Source: Iris pallida (lineage: Eukaryota > Streptophyta > Magnoliopsida > Asparagales > Iridaceae). From it: a stretch of DNA of 64,000 nucleotides. Shown in pieces: positions 34,642 through 48,705 of this stretch; within the stretch, counting starts at the first letter, position 1; every line of letters begins with the position of its first letter. The translations under genes were made by a program, and so were the position numbers. The notes beneath the pieces are model-generated. The model was not told where the DNA came from, made no database searches, and saw only the letters and a list, made by a program, of their open reading frames with translations. Where the stretch lies: NCBI GenBank assembly GCA_029216955.1, contig JANAVB010042278.1, forward strand, positions 17,404 to 81,403, read 5' to 3'.

Positions 34642-36599
34642 GCAAGGTGCTATTCCCTTGCGAGATATACAGGGAGACATACAGAGAAAAAGGAGATTCT
34701 CAGATATAAAAAAAAAGACATAGAGAGCCAGAGAGAGAATATACAGAGCCTGAAAGGGGAGCATTTCTTCAGCAACTCTAAGAAGTTCTTCTACGGAGCC
34801 AAGGCTGCACCCGATCGTCCAAGGAGTAAGGCAGAGCTGCCGTCGCTTTCCCGAGCCTCTACCGTCACCCCCAGAATCTAAAATAAACAATTGTACTTAG
34901 ATTACTGTACCTAGGTTTTCGTCCCTAAGCTTTCTTTGTACAAGCGAGTTTGTATTGTGAAGTAAAAGTCCAGTCCTCCGATAATTGTGTAACGCCCCAG
35001 TCCCAAAATACGTAGGACTAGAACGTAATCATGCCAGCTGTATATATACGAAGTATATGGACCCTCGTATATATACATAAGCTATAAAATGCAATAACTA
35101 AGGTACTAAATCTCATCCACAAAGATAAATATAATATAAAAGTAACTTTGAATTTGTCATGTACACAATAGTTGGGCGGAGACAAAGTCCACTACCAACC
35201 AAATTAAATATGGAAAAATATACAAGGAAAGAATTTAGCAAGCGAGAGCAAGGACGAGTCCAAGAGCAATCACCACGAAGGAAGGAATGGCCTTAGCTAG
35301 AGCACCTGCAAGAAATCACGAAACACACACCTGGCGAGATAACCAGGTCCTCAGAGGGACATAACAAGATACATTAACATGCCATATAAATACTGAATAT
35401 AAAACATGCCACAATCAAAGAAAGTGACAAGACACTATAAGGTAATCTAACCAACTAAAGTGAACATGCAGTGAAAACAAACCTTTCGTCGCATGAGCCC
35501 TGGCTGTAATGGGATCTGGTATAGTCCCCACTTGGGCACCAGTGACCGAGAGCATGATGTTGAAAAATGACAGTGGCCAACCTGAGAGGCTCATACCCGT
35601 ATCTTCAGCGAAGCTTCCGGGTTATAAGGGAAGTGCAATAGAAGCCCATACGACAAGGAATGTTCTCCCCATCCAATGTACCTACCAAGTCGCATCCACG
35701 ACCATGTACCTCTACTAACTGCTCAGTCTCCTAACACGCCTCTATTAGCAGTTAGCCCTAACGCATGCACATGGGGGATCAGTCCACACGCAAGAACCTC
35801 TACATGATACTCATCTCACACATCCTCGTGGTACAACTGTGTCAAGGTATATGCAATACACTACAACGGTAGTCCCTTAACTCTAGGTCCACATGCTATC
35901 AAAGGATAAATAACAAAGTAATCTAATATCATTGAGCAGGCAGTAAATCAAGAACTGTAAGAACAGGAAATAATGAACAGTGATATGTAATAAAATACAG
36001 ACACACTATAAACAGTAAATAATGGCAAGGTATCTTGCCTGGGGTGTCGCCTGGTGGTGCGATATTTCCGACAAGTCCTGATTGTCCACTAGCCATGGTC
36101 GTTGAGTAAATGTGCGAATCCACAAGAAAATAGGAAGCATGATTTAGTCACAGTTAATGGTGGTAGTCAAGAAGAATTTGTGTGGACAGTTACATACCAT
36201 ATTTTTAGAAAGTATTTATAATACCAGAAACTAACCTTATTAGTAAAAATAGATTTTTAGACTAATACTTAGAAAATAAAAAACTCGTTTTTAAGCAAAT
36301 ATTATAGTTGTAAAAAAATTAACTTATAGATAGAAAACTAGTAGTTAAAAGGAATACATATTTGTAGTATTTGGAAATCTCAGGGTAAAATTATACAAAT
36401 TTTGTAGAAAGCTAACCTTTCATTTAGTCAAATATTTTAATAAATTTTAGAAAAATGTCATCTATTTGTTCAATAAAAAAACAGATTAATATAATGGTAA
36501 TACTAGTAATGATAATAATACAAATAATAATAATAATAATAATAATAATGACAATAAAAAAACTTAAGTGAGCACTTCTGCTCATCTTTTTTTTTTCTC

Positions 36600-37690
36600 G
36601 AATTTACTTGATAGAGAGAGAAAGAGAGATGGGAGAAATGGGTTCTCACCAGCGGCTCCGGCCAGGCTCCGGCGGGGGCGGCGGAGAAGGACGACGGAGG
36701 AAGGAGCGCTGACGGATGATGGAAAGGAGAGGGGCGCGCGCGATGCCAAGCACGGAGGGGCGGCGACGAAAATCGGAGGTGGAGGCGCCGCGGTGGGTTC
36801 AGGCGCCCGGTCGGCGGGTTCTAGTGGCGCTGGGAGGTGGAGATCGGCGGAGGAAGGGGTTTCTGTAGGGACGGAGCGGACGGTCGCGCGGTCGTCTGCC
36901 GGTGTGGCGCGGTGGCTGGGAACAGCAAGGGGCGGCGGAGAAGAGGTGAAGTCGAAAGCGGTCGCCGGATCTGGGGTTGCCCGCGGTGGCGCTCGCCGGA
37001 TCTGGGGTGCCCGCGGTGGCGCGAAAGAATCTGGCGGCGGAGAGGAGAAAGGGCATGGCGTGGGGCTGTGGTTTCGGAGAGGAGCCGGGAAGCTTCCGGC
37101 ACGGCTGTCGGCAACGGCGGTTGTCGGCGCGAGTTTGGGGCTGGCGGTCGGATGAGACGGGGAACGCAAGTGCGGCACGGTCGATGCTGGGGTCGGCGCG
37201 ACGAGGTACGGAGGACGGAGCTGTGCAAGGCTCGGCCTCCAGCGATCGACCGTGAGCGGGGCCTCGGCACGGGGACTGCGCCGAGCACGGTCGGCTCAGG
37301 TTTGGGTTTCTCCTTTCCTATTTTTTTTCTCTGGATGATGACGTTTTTGGGGCTGCGACGTGGTGGCGGTGAGGAGTTGATGGCGGTGGTGGTGATGGTG
37401 ACAGGGAAGAGACGTCTGGGTGGGTGTTGGTAGAGGCCGTGGATGTCGGGTCGGCCACGGTGGTGGGGTTTTTTGTCGAAGATTGGACGAAGTCGAGGTG
37501 GCTGTGGTGCGGCAGTTTTGGTGGTGGTGACGATGGTGGGACTGTTGTCCTGTTCGAGAACGGGAAAGCATGGAGGGGATGACGTGGTGGTGTAGGGGAA
37601 AGTGGACAGGGGGTGGAGCAGTGGGGTGGCGGAGTTTCCTGTCGGTGGCTGGACACGAGAGGGGGACAGGATTTAGAATTTGATTAGGGT
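36600..37690 (-). other. GC-rich block with long open frames inside LTR E
   Basis: It stands out from the AT-rich LTR. Open frames of 195-198 codons exist on both strands (36568-37155 plus, 36582-37178 minus), dominated by Gly/Arg/Ala or Pro/Ser/Ala. The same block recurs at 59200-60250 with longer frames (287 plus, 270 minus). With a minus-strand TATA box just to the right (37821), the block would be the start of the element transcript. Because GC-rich DNA is poor in stop codons, and frames are equally open on both strands, I do not call a gene. Confidence 0.5.
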
Positions 37691-37820
37691 AGGAATTTGA
37701 TTGTCGGGGGTGTGTCCGACAAGAAAAATAATGTATATGTATAAATATGGAATAAGAACGGTGGACACAGACACGATACACATTTGTGGATGGTAGAATT
37801 TACTGGAGGAGTACCTCTCC

Positions 37821-37827
37821 TTTTATA
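37821..37827 (-). promoter_or_regulatory. TATA box of LTR E (left copy)
   Basis: Minus strand CCTATAAAAGGAG, in an otherwise conserved stretch; the partner is at 60402-60408. Confidence 0.6.
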
Positions 37828-38468
37828 GGAGGTGGGAATTCCCAGTTGGATAGGGATTGGGATTAATTAATCCCAATTAGATAAATCACCTATTAATTTA
37901 AATTGATTTAAAAATACTTCAATTTAATTCAAATCCAATCCAAATTAATTCTATACTTTAAAATATTTTAAATACAGTCAATAAAATCTTTTGCTATTTA
38001 ATTTACCATATTAAATCAAATATTAAATTTAACAAAATCTCAAATATTATTTTCATAGTTAAATAAATATGAAAATAATTAATTTCGAAAATCACTATAA
38101 ATACTTTAAATATTGCTTCATGATCTAGCTTTTATAAATAACAAAATATTTTAATAAGCAAATTTTATATTTCGCAGAATATTAAACCAAAATTTCTAAA
38201 TCACCATTTATTTGTAAACGACAAATAAAATACCCTTTTATACAAAATGAAATTATTTATAAAATTTATAATAATAAAATATTTTTCTAACATATGTACC
38301 TCGACACATATTCGTACTCGTCGATAAATTACGAACGCAATCTTGCACGTTACGCAAATACGAAAATGCGAAGTCGTATGCGACGTGTAGATACGAAGTA
38401 CAAAAATAAATACAAACATATATTTTAAATAAATAAAAAAACCGTAGTAGAAAATTAGGGGGCTTACA

Positions 38469-41400
38469 TCCTACCCAACTTAAAAGAATTTTTTCCTTGA
38501 AATTTAGGAAAAATTAGGGTAGGTAAGGCGAAGGGGATGGATAGAGTTTATTCGAATAGATGTACGTGATCACGAGAATGCAAACGAAATATTCGTCGAG
38601 GAGGCGAGTGACATTTCACTAGCAATGAGTCATTTGATCGACTAGAACAAAATTCTGATGGTTTTAGATTTCGATCATGACAATCAATCAATGACTAAGC
38701 TTGATCAATCCTAACATTAACCTTAAAAAGGGCAAGCTTATAAGCAGGTAATAAACTCCTTAATCCTTTGATATCGTCAATATTCGTATACTCTCTCTTA
38801 TCATAAGTTGTTCTTTCCAAAATTTACTTTTGTTCTACGTCCCCTTAAAATTTATTAAAAACAAATATGATTATAATTGTACTCTAACTTCCTCTACCTC
38901 ATCATGGAATTCACTTAGTCTCAAATTTTGAATTCCATAATCTCCATTTATACTAGCTCACTTTTATATATCTTTCCAAGTCATAATTTTCTCTAAAATT
39001 AAAATTCCCAAAACTTTCCACCAATTTGGTCCAAGTAAAGTTAAAATCTAGTTTCTACAAATTTGTATTTATTGGTCAATGTATACTGCATCTATAGGTA
39101 ACCAAAATAAAAGTTCGTCTGCAATGTTTGATAAATCTTGAAATCTAACCATATACCTTCGTAACTCAACCTTCCATTATCATAATTGAAAATTTTCTAT
39201 AATATTTATTAGTCTCTCTCAAAAATTTCTTCTTCAACAATCTCATCTTCTTGAGGGTAGAAATGTAACTCATCTTAACTTCGTATTCATAATCATCTTT
39301 AGGGTCGTATTCCTTAATTCGTCAAAAATGTAAGCAATTTCTTTCTTCAACCATTGGTTATCCTTGAAGCCTATTCTCTTCATAACACTATAATTTATCG
39401 AAGGCAACGTCAACATTGCCTTTATCGAGAATTTATATCCATCAATTTAGTATATAAATTTGGTTTTTAAACCACCAACACTTTAAGAATTTCTTCGCTC
39501 AATATTTTGTTACCTCGAAACAATTTGTAATTTTGAGAAGTCTATTTACCTTTGCTTGTTTTATCATCACAATCTAGCATTTCTTACTTCATCTATTGGA
39601 ATTATCGCACTTTTTCATTTATGTCCAATCTATACCTTGTAATCTCAATCAACCACATTATTTATCCATGCTGTAGGGTTCTCCAATCTAACTTCTACTA
39701 ACTCAAGATTGTCATGATCAAATTCCAATTTGCATAAGGGAATCATACAAGGAACAAGGTGGCGTAACAATGGAGAAATTATAGTGAAGTATGAGAAAGC
39801 AATTTATTTGGAAGGGAGAAAAGTAAGTGTTGTTAATACTGCATGAAGAGTAAAAGGTGTTATGGGTTTAAGTAAATCAAGATAATACAAGAAAATAAAA
39901 ATGACAAGGGTTAAGCAGTCAAGATAAAACACAAGGGTAAGCATTTAATGGATTTAGTAGACCATAATCAGGCCAAAGATTTGAGTCGTGATTAAGTCCA
40001 AATATATAGTCAAAGTATTTCGGTACCATGGTACAGGTTATAGTTGAGTCTTTATGGCCCGAAAGTCGTACCATAAAAATAGAGTACAAGGGGACGTATT
40101 TTAGTAGGACATGATATACCTACATGAAGGTGAGCTCGTCTAGGTCTTGCATGTGAAGTTTGTTGGAAGGAAAAGTCTAGTGTTGTGCTCCAAATATCAA
40201 AGTCACGATAGGGGACGCCAATAGGTCTAGAATAGAAAGTGGGAGTTCATAAGGTGACATTTACACAAAAATAAGATGGATCCAGTTAAAGCACGAAATA
40301 AAGATAATTAGGAAATCTCGTAGATCAAGGTAAAATAAGTTAGAGCACAGTTTCTAGAGAGAAATTAGTCTCCTAGATGAGGGTATGGTCAAGGGGATGG
40401 TTCTAATCACTTCTAAGATCCAAACAATTAGATGATCATAAATAAAGATCTAGATTTGGGGGAAGGTCGAGTAAGTCAAAGATATGTTCATCGGTTTGGT
40501 CGATGACTAATTACACTTGTGTATATGCAATATTATAGTCATAGGTGGCATGGCAATCTAATGTGAAATACTTCTATCTCACTAGGGTGACCTTACTTGC
40601 TTCTTGGTTCCTACCAATATATGATCTAATCCAAAATTTCATGTTCCTCAAAAGTTTCTCAATAAAATTTTCAAAATATTTCGCCAAAATTTTAATTATC
40701 TTAGACTGTCAACTTAAATCACAATTTTAAATCTCTAGTAAATCCCGAAACAACTCTTGTGTATCGAATAATAACCCCTTCTTCTTTTTTTTCCAAATCT
40801 TAAACTCAACATTTAATAAGTTTATCAGTCGAAATTCATACTGCCAATATAGAATATTTAAATAACTCCCAAATTTATATATCCTTCAAATGTGTCTACC
40901 TAGCTTCCAATAAGTCACGACTACTTTTCAAAAGTAATTCTCCCTTTTTCCAAAATTTAAATATCCATAATCAAGGTTTTATACTCGAAATCTAAATAAC
41001 TTTATAAATCATAAATCATATGAGCAAATTTTTAAATATTTAAACTTTTTTTCAAAGTCGATTTCATATCTTCCAAAATATTTCAATTTTTTTTTACCAT
41101 TATCTCTTCAAGCTCAAAATTAAATAAATTTAAAAAAATTTCATATGACTCAATTTAAAACCTCAAGCTCTCTAATAAACCATAAATCCTAAACCCTCCA
41201 TATTCTCTTATGATTTAAAACTCTTTTAAAAACTTTTACAATCCAATACTTGAACTCAACGTAAATCATGTGTCACAATTTAAAGATCTTTTCCAATCGG
41301 TTTCATATCCCAATAAATCATAAACTATTTTGCAATTTCAAAAAAAAACCATAAGTCATAAATTTGTTTTCGCGATCTAGCTATCCTCTTGTGTATACCA

Positions 41401-41808
41401 CCTTGTAATAGCAAAATAAAATTCCAACTATCCATTGAAAGCGAAAAATATGCTACTACCCAACTTGAAATTAACTAATCCTTAAAATCATACTTTCTAG
41501 AAAAATAAATTCCATTATAACTCAAATAAAATTCCAATGCATACTAATTGTCAAATGCAATCCATCTAGCCATGTGTTTAACCTATGGACATATACTAGT
41601 GTAGTCATCTTACTAAACACGAAACTAAGAATTTACGGTGGAAGGAGTCAAGCAAGATGCAAATCAAGGAGGTCGAACGAGAGTTCGGAATTTGAAGTCA
41701 AGGAAGGAAGTCAAGTAGGTGGATGAGATTCTGAACTCTAATCGTATATTGCAGGTCCGTTTGGTTCAATCATGTAACAAAAACGGCAAATTAGACCTGC
41801 ATGGGCCA
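38469..41808 (-). repeat. Interior of element E, main part
   Basis: AT-rich, no coding frames above chance. 39730-41350 matches the fragment at 330-1800. It continues after the CACTA element with only 11 bases (58676-58686) before the 5' LTR. On the minus strand the LTR is followed by GTGGTGGCCCATGCAGGTC, split by the CACTA insertion; this is the leader also found in element A. Confidence 0.75.
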
Positions 41809-42700
41809 CACTACAAGAAATGCGGGTTTTCGTGACAAGTAATTTGTGACAAGTGTCAAACTTGTCACTGAAAGGGACACTTTTGTGACAAATAATTTTT
41901 GTTGTCACTCATAATTTGATTCTGTGACAACAGTTTTTTTTCGTCACACAGTTAAATCATTTAGTGACCATGTTTTTATTGGTCGTCACGTAATGTTGTC
42001 ACTGAAATAAAATTTAAATTTTAGACTTATGTTAAAGACAAGTTATGTGTGATAAGTGAAAATACTTGTCACTTAAGAATTTTTTATAGTTACAAGAAAA
42101 TATTATTGTCACATAAAAGTATTAGCCACAAGATTAAAATTTTATTCTTGTCACTTAAAAGCTTCTTTTAGTTACCAAATAATTGTTTGTCACACAAAAG
42201 TATTAGTCACGAAGAAGAAATTTATTTCTTGTAACAAAAACTTAAAGTAATTTAAAAAAAGTTAAATAAACAAAATATTTTGATTTTGATTCTATTTTGA
42301 CATTAATATTAAATTGTAACCAAATTTGGCCATACCAAAAAAAATCTCATTTGCGACAAACTTTTACGAGGGTTCTCAAAAAAAGTAGCAGTTGCGACAA
42401 AATAAATCGTTCCATCGAAAATATCTCATAAAAGTCCATACTAATTTTGACGCATAAAAACACAACAAGAAATACTGTATAAGGCAACAACTTTTTCAGC
42501 AACATGACATTTTTTGTTACTAATAAATTGTTTCTACAACGCATATTGTTGTTGTCGCTAAACACAAATTTTTGGCAACAAAAGTTTTGGCCGTTGCTAT
42601 TTTTCATTGTCAAAAACTACAAAATAAATAGGCAATGCCAACATTGTTGCTAAATCATCAATTTTTTCGCATGCTAAGATTAGCAATGGATTAATTTATT
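41809..42700. repeat. Left TIR and subterminal repeat zone of the CACTA element
   Basis: Repeated GTGACAA / TTGTCAC words in both orientations up to about 42230, followed by GCGACAA/GCAACAA-type variants to about 42700. Such arrays are the binding region of the CACTA accessory protein (TNPA-type). Confidence 0.75.
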
Positions 42701-45700
42701 GCTAAAATGTTCCAATAGCTAGCAGTGGAATAGAAGGTTGTTGAATATTTCAAAGAAAATTTTATTTTGGCCAATTTTTTGGCGGTTCTGTTTAGGAGGT
42801 AGCGAAAAAATTTCCCTCTAACAAAAATTTAAGACCTTTATGTATGGTACAAAAATCTCTCTGTCCGTTCCCAACTCTCGAAAATCCCTTTGGCTCTCTC
42901 CGTTCCACCTCTCTATTCAGTCGAAGGCATCTCCGGTCAGTCGACGCTCATTTTTTTTCCTTTCAGTATAACCTTTTTCCCATGCTTATTTTTTGCCAAA
43001 TCGCAATTCGCTTTATCGTTTGTAGCAGAATCCCGAAATCCCTCCTTTCTCCTCCTCCTTCCACCATGAGAACGGATCCCAAACCCTAGATCCTAGCCAT
43101 TCTTAAATCATAACCCCCTACCGGCTACCTCCCCAAACTAATGCCCGAGCCGCCTTCGACAAGATCGACGTCTTTATTCATTGCTATTTCAAAAAAAAAT
43201 TAATTTTGACTGAAAACTACAGCTAAGGCACACTTTTGCAATCAAAGTTATCGACGAGATCATCGTCACTTCCAACGGGAAGCAAATCCTGATGTTCAAC
43301 AACGACGACACCCTCTTGCCTATTGTCGACGAGCCTAACGATGCCATCCTGTCCAAAGTGGTGAGGTTTCTACTACTTTTTTTGTCGGTACCATTCTTCA
43401 CGCAATCCCATATTTATGTACAAAATTTTAAGAAATTTTTGGGTTCAAATTATGAACATTCATTAGAACAATTTTGTAGTTGAAAGAAGAATCTGGCAAT
43501 CCTTAGGTTAAGATAATCTTTGAACAATTTTGGAGTTGAAGGAACAATTTTTGGGTTCAAATTATGAACATTCTTATAGATATTTTTTTATATTCCATAG
43601 GTTAAGACAATTGTCATGGGTTAAGACGGATTTGGATAATGATGGTACAAATATCATAAGAAAAGCGAATCTACCAATTCATGAAAAAAATAGAGTAAAC
43701 ATCTTCTCATAAATCTCCCCCTGACACTTGATCATTTTGCTTTCGACACTTCGGCTAAATGGCTCAACATGGCAGCAACGCAAAGGCAGCATAAAGAGAA
43801 TAGGTAGATCGGTTTCTTTTGTATATGTACTTATTATTCTCAATAGCATTTTTGTCTTCCGTAAAATTAACACACACAAAGTGACCAACATATGTAAGGG
43901 GTTTCAAAAGTTTACCAACCAGAGAATCTGATAATACTAGACTTTTGACATGCGTAATCTAATTTCAATATAAATTAGAATGGGTTTTGTACCTGCACAG
44001 AGCTCTCTCTCGTTTACTCAAGTAAAATTGTGATATCGGCAAATGACATCCATACCAAAATACCAACAGCTATTGCCATATACTTATTCATATATTATAG
44101 ACCAACAAAACAAAGTCAGGATAGCTTCACTACTGTTTAACTTTTTTTTGGTTATGATAACTTTTTTAATGAGTTATTTGGTCACTTGGTGTTTGATTCT
44201 AAGTCATGAATTCTTAATCTTGTATTATTTTGCTTATGTAAGATTTGATTTGGCTTTTGTTAAATAAATATAGAATGAATTAGTAGTGATTTATTGTGTT
44301 CACCAAAAATCATGTTCCCAATTTTTTTTCTTCTGTCATGCTTAGGTGGCTTATCGTCTCTCCATTGCTATAATATATTTCTAGTTTTTACGTTGTACGA
44401 ACACGAATATGACAATGATTTTGGTATGCTCTATTGTGTTTTGGAGTTAATCTGTGTCATGCATGATATGTGCTTGACACTATGTGGCTTCACACTTCTA
44501 TGATTTTTGGAGTGTTCATGCTTCCTGGGTGCTTGGTGGAGTTGAACACTAGACTCAACACAAACTGCAATATACAAGTGCTCATCATGTTGTTGCATTA
44601 GAAGTCTTATCCTTGTGCCACTGGTAGGGGGGAGTAGTGCTAGACCCGTCAACGGGTTGTCTAACACCAGCAACATGTCAAAACTGTGGTCTATAATAAG
44701 TTCAGATTTACAGACCACATGAGAGGTCACATTACCTTTGATTCATGCTGTTGATGATGTGTTGATGATAGTAATTGTAATTCGTAAATGATTGTATGTC
44801 TCATCTTTGGATATGGATTTATTATGCTCAAGGTCTTCGTTGAAGTTGAAAGAGATTGAGAGAGGAGACTTGAACCAGTTTTTGTAAGTTTATTCAAGCT
44901 ACGCTGCAGAGTACAATCCGACAAACCAAACACATAGAAGAGGAGGATGCTTGTAATATTAAGAAAATGGTACATGTACTAATGCTCACACATTTCAATT
45001 GGTATAAGTCATTCTTAAATAAATACAACCTTTAAGTACTTTGAAATAATTAAATTTACCTATATTTAACGATGATGTCATAGTTATAACTATATATCTT
45101 CAGGAAATGTCTGGAAAATGAAATCTTGGAAATAGTTAGAGTATCCTTGGGGTTCCCTAGTGAACTTGCCAGGGATTCAGATTGCAGAGATTTGAAGTCA
45201 TTCTCCACACGCTTGATAATGGTGTATTGGTTAGACAAGTTGTTATTTTCCTTCCTCTTGAGATTAGGTTTTTTTAAACTGCACGTGCTAAGACACTATG
45301 TTTTTCCTCAGATCTGTCATAGAAATATGCATATATGGTTTGGTTGTCATTAGTTTTCGAGAAAAAATATCTTACCTGGATTTGATATTTAATAGCACTA
45401 AATATAAAAAGTTACAGAGAAGAGGCACTATTTATCACACCATTTCCATATAACTAAATAGGTTAAAGTTACAGAGATGTTATTTTCCCCTACTATTGCC
45501 ATATAAATTGTTCTGTGACTATCTTTTCAACTTCTTGATAATATCATGAAAACATTATGGAAAGTACTCCAAGTATTGGAAATAATTTACTAATACACTT
45601 CTCATGTATTTCAATATCACATATTTTATGTATGCGAATATGTTCAAGTACTCAAGATTTGACATTAAACCATATTGGGCCAGGACGAGTATATGCATAC

Positions 45701-48700
45701 TGAATAACAATTCATTGCTTAAAATATTTATTCTCAAGGTGTGCCCTCTCATGATATCTGTTATTCTTTCTCATTCCTTGCATTAATATTATAATGAGAC
45801 CTTTTATATATTAATTATCCAAACAATTGGATGAGATATGCAGTTTCATGTTTGATTATATTAAACGTTTATCTACAATATTACTTTAAGCAACACAAGA
45901 CCATAATGTGCAAAAGTGTTCTCTTATGCATGGCTAAAAAAATCTACCGAAAGAAAAATGGAACATTAGAATGAAAGAAATCTTTGTTTAAACTCCTTAC
46001 CTCTAAACTCTGTATCTAATGATTTACTGAGTATAGTGGCCTAATTATCTACAGAAGAAATAGAGCAATCGCCAAGAGATGAGTTATGGGAAGTTTTTGC
46101 AATATTGATCAACAATGTGTCGCCCTTTCCTTATTTTTGCATACATCATTGCCAATAAATGAAGCTGATGTTGTTTGGTGCTCACGAAAAGCGGAAAAAA
46201 GTGGAGGAACATGAAGGTTTGTCTCTTAAAGTGCTCTTACTATGACAATAGAAACAATATAACCAACTTACTAATTGCTTCCTCTGTATTTTGATGTATG
46301 CATTTATATATGAATTGTGCATTCCTTTTGGTGCAAGCAAAAGCTGATGCCAAAACATGTTACATGTCCTTCTCCTTTGTTGCTTATATGAGAGCTCAAG
46401 CTACCCCTATGCTGCTGAGAGTTGTCGATTTGTTGCTTGTCTAATGGCCAACCATGACAATCTTACTAAGGTTAGGACTCAACCTGTGTGAATATTATTC
46501 TAAAAGATATTACTGTCTTGATTTTGTCTTTCACTTCTCAAATTTCTTCAACTAAAGGTTGAAGATTATCCTATATTTCTAGGATTTCTAACAATCACTG
46601 TCTCGATTTGGCTTCTAACAAAAAAATGTTTATGTTGCACAGTCACGGACACTATATGACACAGGTAAGCACACCGAGACATGGACACAACACCTAATTT
46701 GTCTGGCCTAATGTATATTTTGAATTGTCTGGGTTTTTTCCGATGCGTATCTGACATTGTTATAATTTTAGTTACCTACCTAAGACTCTTATGTCATTCT
46801 AGAAATTTTTGAAGATTGCGACTTGTTCTTATCTTCTACTATCCTACTTATAATTTCATTGGACCATTTTGTAAAATAAAAATATTTAGTATATATACTT
46901 ATATGGTAACTCAACTTCAACTCTTGTAGAGGTGGTTGGACTACTATGGCCATTTTGAAGCCATTGTTGATGCTGCAATTGTGGATCTTTTCAGCGGAGG
47001 CAGTTCTCGCTGACCAAGGTTGGCTACAAGAACATTCTGCTCAGAATTTCAAATTCTGAAATGAACTCTAACTTTGGTTTGTTACCTACATGATATAGTC
47101 TTTTTTTTCTTTCTCCAAATTTATATAGGTCAATGTAGTAGATAACACCATAAGGCAGAAGATTCCATCGAAGAAATGACCTTTGACCATTTTAGATAAC
47201 TGACGCCTGACATGGTGCATGATGGTCGAATCTTTGAACGAGAAGGTAATAGAGAAGTGGAAGAATGCAGATGCTATCTATGCAACTCCTACAGGATCGA
47301 ATGATAATTGGTGAGACTTCTGCTTATAGGACAAAATGATGCTGTACAATATTTTTTTTTCTCCTAGTGCATTTTGAGATATCATAGGTAATAACACACG
47401 GTTCAAGTACTGGTTTTATGCATCTATAAAATGTAATGCTTGCTACCAACGACCAGATGAGGGATCACCTGTTTCAAATTTCAGGAAACAATTTCTTCCC
47501 CAAATAGAAAGAAAGGCATCATGTACATTACTATTCGGATATTTTTTGATCTAGTTTTAAGAACTTTGGTGATATATAAATACTTACAAGATACATCTAA
47601 TTTTAATGCGAAAATTTAGATGACAGACAATATGTGCATGTTTACATGATTATGGACTCATATGCATGTCACTCACTATAAGCATGCATGGTCAAAAAAA
47701 CAATTCAAGAATTTCACCATTAGTCTACTTGAAATATGGAATAATTAAATGGGATTTGACCATAGTAAAAAATATAACCATAGTATATTTATGTATACAT
47801 AAATGGAATTTTTCTAACATGCATATAGAAATCTATAGAAGTGAACAGTAACGGGATTTGACCATAGTATATTTATGTATACTAACAGGATTTGACCGTT
47901 AGTATATTTAAAAAATATAACCATCTCCACATCTAACCATCTCCACAGGAAAATTACAACAGAGCTTGTTTTGACAAAGCTGAATTATTGTTTTTGCCTT
48001 AATGGCCCTATCCATGTATAACTCTGTGCCCAGATTTCTTGCATGTTCACTTATTTGCTTTTGCCAAAGCCGAAGTAGGTATGTGGTTGTTATCATCTTG
48101 TATTTCGAGGTGCTCTCAATACCTGTTCAGCAATAGTTGTTAGTAAAAAATAAGGAGTTTGTATCCTATTTCTCAAACATTATATGATACAATTATTAAC
48201 CATTTAGTTAAGAATAATTAGTCTTGATGAAAGGTTAATCCAATATGGAAGCTAGTTACACATGAAAAGTTTGTTGAATATGGAAACTAAAGCATACCTG
48301 CAGAGTTGGAATGACTTATGCTGTCCTCATGATCAGCTCCTACTGCAGGTTTAACGCAAGTGAAGCAATTCATGAAGGCGATGGTAACTCCCTGGGTTTT
48401 GGATCTCAAAAGCATCGCATTATTATTCAACTGGCCAGCATAAGTATTCTTCTGAGAGAGCTGGTGGTGGACATTAAGCGGCATCGACACTTGGTTTCCC
48501 TTTCTGAAATTTTGAAGATCTCATGGCCTGATTTCTGCATAGGCATTCCTTTCTTGCTTCTGCTTTGCAAACCACCAGCAGTCATGGCTGCTATCATTCT
48601 GAATATGGCAAGGATATATATATTACGTAACATTGCACCTATATATATGTATCCATAGTGATTACTGCTGACTGACTACTCCGATGATTTTTATGTTAAT

Positions 48701-48705
48701 GACAG
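42701..48705 (+). other. CACTA interior, left part, with possible captured gene pieces
   Basis: AT-rich, intron-like sequence with a few short stretches that read like exons but were not identified: 43225-43361 (IDEIIVTSNGKQILMF..., ending at a GTGAGG donor), 45120-45240 (VSLGFPSELARDSDC) and 46929-47012 (RWLDYYGHFEAIVDAAIVDL). The first has a faint likeness to the NGxxxITNDGATIL block of CCT/TCP-1 chaperonins. No transposase is seen. Confidence 0.35.

Larger units (their letters stand above)
33709..34987 (+). repeat. 5' LTR of Ogre-like element G, left part (interrupted by E)
   Basis: It starts TGTAGAAGCATGGAAAAG as in LTR B, carries ATGCGGC repeats, G-box cores, the TATA box and the conserved R/U5 blocks, and is broken after CCGATAATTG. 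LTR B reads CCGATAATTATTC here, and the sequence resumes as AATTATTG at 61047, which shows that everything between is inserted. The five bases left of the LTR are CTCAT. Confidence 0.85.
34988..38468 (-). repeat. 3' LTR of element E (full length, 3481 bp)
   Basis: The termini are as described for E. It contains a GC-rich block (about 36600-37690), an (AAT)n run near 36520-36550 and a minus-strand TATA box at 37821. About 1.1 kb of it (35318-36412) is missing from the partner LTR. Confidence 0.88.

Noticed and set aside
36568..37433. Open frames of 195-198 codons as host genes
   Set aside because: They lie within an LTR, are open on both strands because of GC richness, and show only Gly/Arg/Pro/Ala-rich low-complexity protein.
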